DNA from: Arbacia lixula
Lineage: Eukaryota > Echinodermata > Echinoidea > Arbacioida > Arbaciidae
NCBI GenBank assembly: GCA_963669155.1
Contig: OZ022589.1
Coordinates: 7,113,337 to 7,177,336 of the forward strand
DNA: 64,000 nt
Direction of reading: 5' to 3'
Made by a program: the position numbers and the translations under genes. Positions 59,263 to 64,000 of the stretch are shown here, piece after piece. The notes under the pieces were generated by a model that saw only the letters and a list, made by a program, of their open reading frames with translations, had not been told where the DNA came from and made no database searches. The first letter of the stretch is position 1; every line of letters begins with the position of its first letter.

Positions 59263-59669
59263 CTACATTCTATCAGAGAGAGCATCATTGCAATCATTCA
59301 AATTGTCCCAACTCATTTGCTCATGACTCGAGCCATTTATGTTCTGCCACATGTCCATTTTCGTTGAGAAACGTTTTAGTTTCTGGCCCAATTTCCTGGG
59401 GTTGTGAACTGCACAACTTGCATCCATCTTAAAGGAGCTCTGTCTACCAGGAACATAGTCAAAGAGGGCATCGGCTTGATATTCCTCAGTGAAGCGTTTA
59501 ATGTCTGTGTCATAGAGATCTGCTCTTCTAGCTTGATAGACCTCCGTCGTGTCGACACTCCCTGTTCCAATGAACAGCGCATCAAGTCCCCTTCCAAATG
59601 GTCCACTGACTTGTGCACATCGTGTGAGCTGCTGTGGAGTAAGATTCCCCCCACAGGACTTCACCAGAC
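59263..59669 (-). CDS. PHD gene terminal exon
   Basis: It begins GLVKSCGGNLTPQQLTRCAQ and ends DCNDALSDRM with a TAG stop. Confidence 0.82.
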
Positions 59670-62600
59670 CTGTACGGATCAAGTACAAGAATGATTATTT
59701 CTTTTGGCTATCTAGTAAGTGAATTGAAAAAGGTATGACTAGAAAGCCAGTGAAGTTTTGAACAAATTTGAAGCTTTATTTTCCTTCGAGGCAATGCAGT
59801 GCTAAGCTAGCACCTGATTCAAAATGCACAACTGTCAGGATTGTGTGAAATCTGTGCATTCTCAGAACAATGTGACGCACAGAGGTTCGTAAGTGAGCAC
59901 ACACAGAGTTTAAAGGGTTACTAAATTAGAAAAATAAGTTCCCACTGATCTATGTAAAATTATCCACTAACAAGAGCATTCCGACTGCCATGCAGTTGAT
60001 AAATATGCCTCCGTCTCTTTGCTAGCTCTATTTAGATTTATTCTCAGAAAATCGATATGTTTGGTCGGCACTGTACCATTGAATTCCTAAGTGAAATGAA
60101 AATATCATATTCTGTTCTTCCATGTTTAGCCAAGTTTGGCAATGTTCATTGATCTTTCATTTCTGCTTCTTTGACTTCCAATCTAACCAGTGTGTCTAGT
60201 TTCATGCAATACACATATGTACCAAGTTTGAAGCAAATCTGGTAAACAGTTCTCAAGATTTTGCCTAAACGGATTCGGGACGGATGGACGGACAACCTGA
60301 AAACATAATGCCTCCGGCCACTCCGTGGCGGAGGCATGGAAACGATTCGTTTGCCAAAAAAAACGCACACCTCCGGAGACGTCAGTAAAGTCAAAATGCC
60401 ATAAATGCCAAAGGCGCCGTTAAAACAATACGTTACCAATGGTTAAGTTGAACTACCTTTTTTTAAGCTCTGTACAAGAGGATCAAAGCTGAAATTCAAT
60501 ATTTTCATTACAACAAGAACAATAGCTCAAAAACATGTACCTGCATAGTCTAGATTGACAAATTCCTTGACAAGATCCAGACTGATATTCCCTCCAGGTG
60601 TTCCATGGGGGTTTGCCACTCGGTTCCACACATAGCTCACTTGAAGCTTGGGGTCCACAAAACCACCGACACCTGTATGGAAAAGCAAAAAGGATAAAGA
60701 CATCAATATACTATTGACTATAAATTAACACCCGTTAAAGGGATAGTTCACCCTGATTTTTTTTGGTTTCAATACAAGGAGATGAAAATCAGTCAAAGGG
60801 AGCGAAAGTTATTTGATTTTACAGTTTTGTTTTTGTGACGTAATGTGCGAGGTGCTCTCCCATATGTTGTGTACAATTTTTTTAGAAAAAGTCAATTTTC
60901 TCTAAAAGATATTTCACCTGTGCACTTGATATATTATTAGACACTTGTTTTTAACGTAACGCTATGAAAAGAATTTATTCCTTCATCAAAGAACATATAA
61001 AGGGGCAATTTATGGAAAAATGAGTACACAACATATGGGAGAGCACCTCGCACATGATGTCCCAAATTCAAACTTGAAAATTAAATAACTTTGTTTTCCT
61101 TTGACTGATTTTTGTCAAACCTTCACTGATATGTTTCTTTCTTCTGTCTCCTTTTATTGAAACCAAAATGATCTCAGGGTGAACTATTCCTTTGACTTTG
61201 TACTGAACAGTGAGTCTTCAGGCTGCTGCCAGGATGAAATAAGAACAAGGATGCAATTAAAGGTTTAAAAATGGCAGGTCAGTTTTGTCAGCCTGTAATC
61301 CAGATACACCTAAACATGGGGGAATGCTAATATAATTTAAGGAAATCTGGGAAAGTAAAGGGTTTGAAAAATGAATGAAAGAGGGTTGTTATGTTAACTA
61401 AATTCTTTGCATGATGAAGACGAGAAATCTAGATTGCAAATATATGAGGGCATACATGCTCTTCTTCTTCTTCACTGAGACTGAGGTGGATGTAAGTAGG
61501 AATATTTTATTGATTTTATAGATTTTCTATCTTCTGCAAAGGGTACCACCAGACATTACAAAACTAATGCTTCATTGTTTTGGTACTAGAATTGATATGT
61601 TTCTGTAGTTTGAGAGCAATGCAATCAATTAATACGGCGCGAGGAACATCTGCTATCTCGATGTTCCGTGCGTCACTTAGCTTGCACGTTTTGCACTTTG
61701 CTTATTCTTTTGAGATGTACAGTATCTCTGATGTAAGAGAGCTAAATCTCTGCCCAGTGGTACCCTTTAAAATTCCATCATGGAACTGTAAGGCTTTCTA
61801 CACTATCTCATCAAAATTTTGTTTGATTACACTGTCCACAATTGAATTAAATGACCTAAACCGTATCTTCAGATCAGATCCTATCAGATTCTAAAGGAGA
61901 CAAACAATTCCTGAAACTTACATGCAAGAAAGAAGTGTCCATGGATCAAATACTTGATTTGGTTGTTTTCGTAGAACCCAAGCATATCTGCTCTCCAGTC
62001 ATCAACCATGGCAGGGCCATCGCCTTCTCGAACAGCTTCTCTTCGGATGAGGTTACAGAGTCCATCGAACATGAGAGCCTTGGTGTGATTGAGAACTTCG
62101 TCATCATTTTCAGCACCCAGTTCACAGGCTTCAGTGCAGAACCATTCATCTGGCAATGTGAAACATTCAAGTAAAGTTGTTGCAAAATAAGAATGATGTT
62201 TGTAGGGATCTATAATGCCCTACTCTGACAGAAGGAAGCAAGTGACTCACTCAAATCTGGGTTATTGGTATTCTTAGCTTGTACCCAGTGTTTCCTACAT
62301 ACAGGCAACATCTGGACAAGAAATATTCATCTTGCTGCAAGATATTCAATATAATATGATGTGATGTTGCACTGATGCCAATGCAAGTGACAGACACATT
62401 TTGCTCATTTACAAGAAAGTCTCTTTTGTTAGTTGCTTCCTTTTGTCAGATTAGGGGAGTATAGTCTTGACAATATTTCAAGTGTCTTCTATTCTCATTA
62501 ATCTATTGTTAACTTTACAATACTGTAATTTATTTTGATTCTAAATTTGCATCTTGTGTTCATGACAGGGTTCTAACCAGGGCTCCATATATACAGAAGA

Positions 62601-63576
62601 CCAATTGAAGGCCAATGTGCATTTTGTAGCTGTTATCATGAACTGGCATTTGTACCTAAATTCCAGTTTGTGGTGACAGGGACGATTTGTATGGCCCTAC
62701 TTAAATATATTTTTTGGGATAAATGAGTGAATGATGTATAATTGAAAGTGACAATTTAATTTTTATCACATATTACTGAAATCTAGCTCTAACAGTACCT
62801 ATATTGTCCAGGGAATTATATTAATGTTACCTTTTTCCATCTGTGAAATTTACATTTCATGAAAAAAGATTTGTTAAGTTAGGCTCTCTTCTCATGTGCA
62901 TGGAAACTCTTATGCACTGGAATGTATCCAGTAAAGTAAGCTGGGGGTGCTTCACCAAGCCGCTCTTATGCTAAGAACGTCTTTGCGCACGATTGGTTAA
63001 CCTTTCTTGTGCTAAATCAGATATCCAAACTTGTTCCTGTTTTAATATAGTGGGAATTAATTCCCAACAAGCTTAATCAAATTAGACAAATCATAAACTT
63101 TGTATTCAGATACTTGTTAACAACAATAATTTGAATTGAGATCAGATTTTATCTTAAACTGATAGGAATGAAAATCATTGAGAATCTGATTTAGCACAAG
63201 AAGGGGGTCACCAGTTGTGCGTAAAGTTGTTTGTAGCTTAAGAACAGCTTGGTGAAACCACCCCCAGGCCAACTAGGTCTCAAACGGATGGTATTACCTG
63301 GTACGGGGTCATCCTCGCTGAGGTTGACACAGGTCTTGTGGTACCACTCGTACTTCTTGCAATCCTCCTGGAGATGGCACTGGATCATGTGACTCTCACC
63401 TTCCACACTCCTCTGATGGCAGAAGCAGTAGATGTACGAGTCATCCTGTTCACAATCTGCGCTGCAGTACCAATCAGTCTGAAAGTCGGGTGCTTCCTCC
63501 AGGCCAGCACAGCTAAGGTGGAACCAGGCATACTTGCAAGACTTGGCGCAGCACCTCACCATTCCATCGGGCTTTT
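59263..63576 (-). CDS. Double PHD-finger protein with DUF6589-like C-terminal region, 3' four exons
   Basis: Exons 63298-63576, 61922-62149, 60541-60672 and 59263-59669 agree in phase (all phase 1) and encode about 348 residues to a TAG stop. PHD finger 1 is partial: VRCCAKSCKYAWFHLSC ... DWYCSADC (C-x4-C, H-x2-C, C-x3-C). PHD finger 2 spans an intron: YCFCHQ ... IQCHLQEDC ... WYHKTC, then DEWFCTEAC. Downstream, YLIHGHFFLA, then VWNRVANPHGTPGGNISLDL and SCGGNLTPQQLTRCAQVSGP recall the WNRxxNxHGxxGxNxxxDL core of DUF6589 proteins, a family of unknown function, frequent and often transposon-associated in marine invertebrates. The C-terminal 90 residues have a YVPGRQSSFK patch and a charged tail. 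PHD fingers usually read histone H3 tails, so a nuclear role is likely. The 5' exons lie right of the window. Family assignment of the tail is from memory. Confidence 0.8.
59911..60450. mobile_element. MITE family A, partial copy carrying an insertion
   Basis: AAAGGGTTACTAAATTAGAA matches the family A terminus. After about 75 bases it is interrupted at about 59983 and resumes near 60347 (TTTGCCAAAAAAAACGCACA). It lies between the last two PHD-gene exons. Confidence 0.75.
59983..60346. mobile_element. Short interspersed element with a 3' GGAGGCAT hairpin
   Basis: It begins near AAGAGCATTCCGACTGCCAT and ends with the hairpin ATGCCTCCGGCCACTCCGTG / GCGGAGGCAT. The interior carries ACGGATTCGGGACGGATGGACG. 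Inserted in a family A MITE. It resembles SINE-like repeats of marine invertebrates that end in a GCCTCC hairpin; class unproven. Confidence 0.6.
60541..60672 (-). CDS. PHD gene exon (DUF6589-like core)
   Basis: CVGGFVDPKLQVSYVWNRVA then NPHGTPGGNISLDLVKEFVN; sites ATACAG/GT and GCAG/GTACAT. Confidence 0.82.
60735..61193. mobile_element. MITE family B, complete copy
   Basis: TTAAAGGGATAGTTCACCCT and CAGGGTGAACTATTCCTTT are inverted ends; arms of about 200 bases share CATATGTTGTGTAC / GTACACAACATATGGGAGAG. It lies in an intron of the PHD gene. Confidence 0.88.
61194..61921. other. PHD gene intron, no exon seen
   Basis: No repeat family or coding signal recognised; a 104-codon plus-strand frame at 61580 has no family signature. 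Confidence 0.45.
61922..62149 (-). CDS. PHD gene exon (end of PHD2, helical linker)
   Basis: It starts DEWFCTEAC, completing PHD2, then an acidic, helical LNHTKALMFDGLCNLIRREA segment and IKYLIHGHFFLA. Donor GCAT/GTAAGT. Confidence 0.85.
62150..62941. other. PHD gene intron, no exon seen
   Basis: AT-rich, featureless up to the family H MITE. Confidence 0.5.
62942..63268. mobile_element. MITE family H, copy 2
   Basis: GGGGGTGCTTCACCAAGC and AGCTTGGTGAAACCACCCCC are inverted ends; inner TTCTTGTGCTAAATCAGAT / ATCTGATTTAGCACAAGAA arms match copy 1 at 35096. The centre is longer (about 120 bases). Confidence 0.83.
63298..63576 (-). CDS. PHD gene exon (PHD1 second half, PHD2 first half)
   Basis: Acceptor CTCTACAG/AA, donor CCAG/GTAATA. 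It holds the Cys/His pairs of both fingers; the first CxxC of PHD1 must be in the preceding exon. Confidence 0.85.
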
Positions 63577-64000
63577 CTGTAGAGAGCAATGCATCCATGG
63601 GCATAAATATGCAAGGAGTAATTTTCAGCTGCTGTTGAGGAATTGCCATTCTTTCAGAACAAAGCCATCATTCCCATTGAAATGAAGCATTGTGTAGATC
63701 AATATCAACAGATTTTCATCAAGCCCCCACTAATATGTTTCTTTCATGTGTCTCCTTTTATTGAAACCAACTTAATTTCTGGGTAAACTATCCCTTTAAT
63801 TTGGATTTGATGTCTGCACCAAATGATTAAGGAGGGTGTTCATCAAAACATATCACATGCAGGCTTATCCCACTGAGTTATCCTATTAACTTGCTTTCCA
63901 TTGTAAATATTGTTTGTCCTTGTAATAATAAAAAAAACAGAAGCTTATATCCACACTCGTTTTAGTAAAAACTATGCAACTTTGTCTTGATCTTCAGTTA
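63577..64000. other. PHD gene intron with a MITE family B fragment
   Basis: 63700-63800 reads TTTCATCAAGCCCCCACTAA ... TTATTGAAACCAACTTAATT then GGGTAAACTATCCCTTTAA, matching the terminal third of family B. The rest has no recognisable feature; upstream exons are beyond the window. Confidence 0.65.

Noticed and set aside
61580-61894. 104-codon plus-strand frame
   Set aside because: Lies in a PHD-gene intron, AT-rich, with no family resemblance.
1-64000. CRISPR array, bacterial operon or prophage
   Set aside because: Spliceosomal introns and eukaryotic element families throughout; the tandem arrays lack repeat-spacer structure.

Overview
The window looks like a piece of the nuclear genome of a marine invertebrate, probably a deuterostome and perhaps an echinoderm. 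That guess rests on intron-rich genes with consensus GT-AG splice sites, many poly-C/poly-G tracts and ACATGT runs, abundant short palindromic DNA transposons, a Penelope-like element, a Tx1-type LINE and a PHD-finger gene with a DUF6589-like tail. The species is inference; nothing here is diagnostic. All host genes that I can reconstruct lie on the minus strand.

Layout. (1) 1-10.8 kb: the first three coding exons of a peroxisomal-type (S)-2-hydroxy-acid oxidase; the gene runs off the left edge. Its introns hold a Penelope-like element with an intact 809-codon ORF and partial terminal repeats, inserted into a palindromic MITE. (2) 14.8-42.4 kb: a complete 14-exon adhesion-class GPCR. All 13 introns agree in phase and the exons sum to 870 codons plus a stop: signal peptide, hormone-receptor-like domain, GAIN domain, an aberrant GPS lacking the HL[S/T] cleavage tripeptide, seven TM segments and a C-terminal ETRL that fits a class I PDZ ligand. 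Intron 7 holds a Tx1-clade LINE whose two ends both abut (TTC)n; an irregular TTC motif is repeated at both ends, so the span 20.47-31.34 kb may be one insertion enlarged by about 5.9 kb of foreign or degenerate sequence. (3) 42.5-49.9 kb: no host exon seen. It contains a 45-bp coding-like minisatellite, palindromic elements and a TA-flanked transposon that keeps a transposase-like C-terminal remnant. (4) 50.1-53.0 kb: a 475-codon ataxin-10 gene in one coding exon, and just upstream a two-exon 76-residue LYR protein matching the MIEF1 microprotein. Splice sites allow both on one dicistronic transcript. (5) 59.3-63.6 kb: the 3' four exons of a two-PHD-finger protein with a DUF6589-like C-terminal region; its 5' exons lie beyond the right edge.

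The genes do not form one pathway. The best candidates for new biology are the LYR/ataxin-10 arrangement, the GPCR with a degenerate autoproteolysis site and a PDZ tail, the TTC-targeted LINE with a degenerate 50-bp array inside it, and the nested Penelope/MITE insertion with a hammerhead-like motif. Everything was read by eye: no alignment, search or folding was run.
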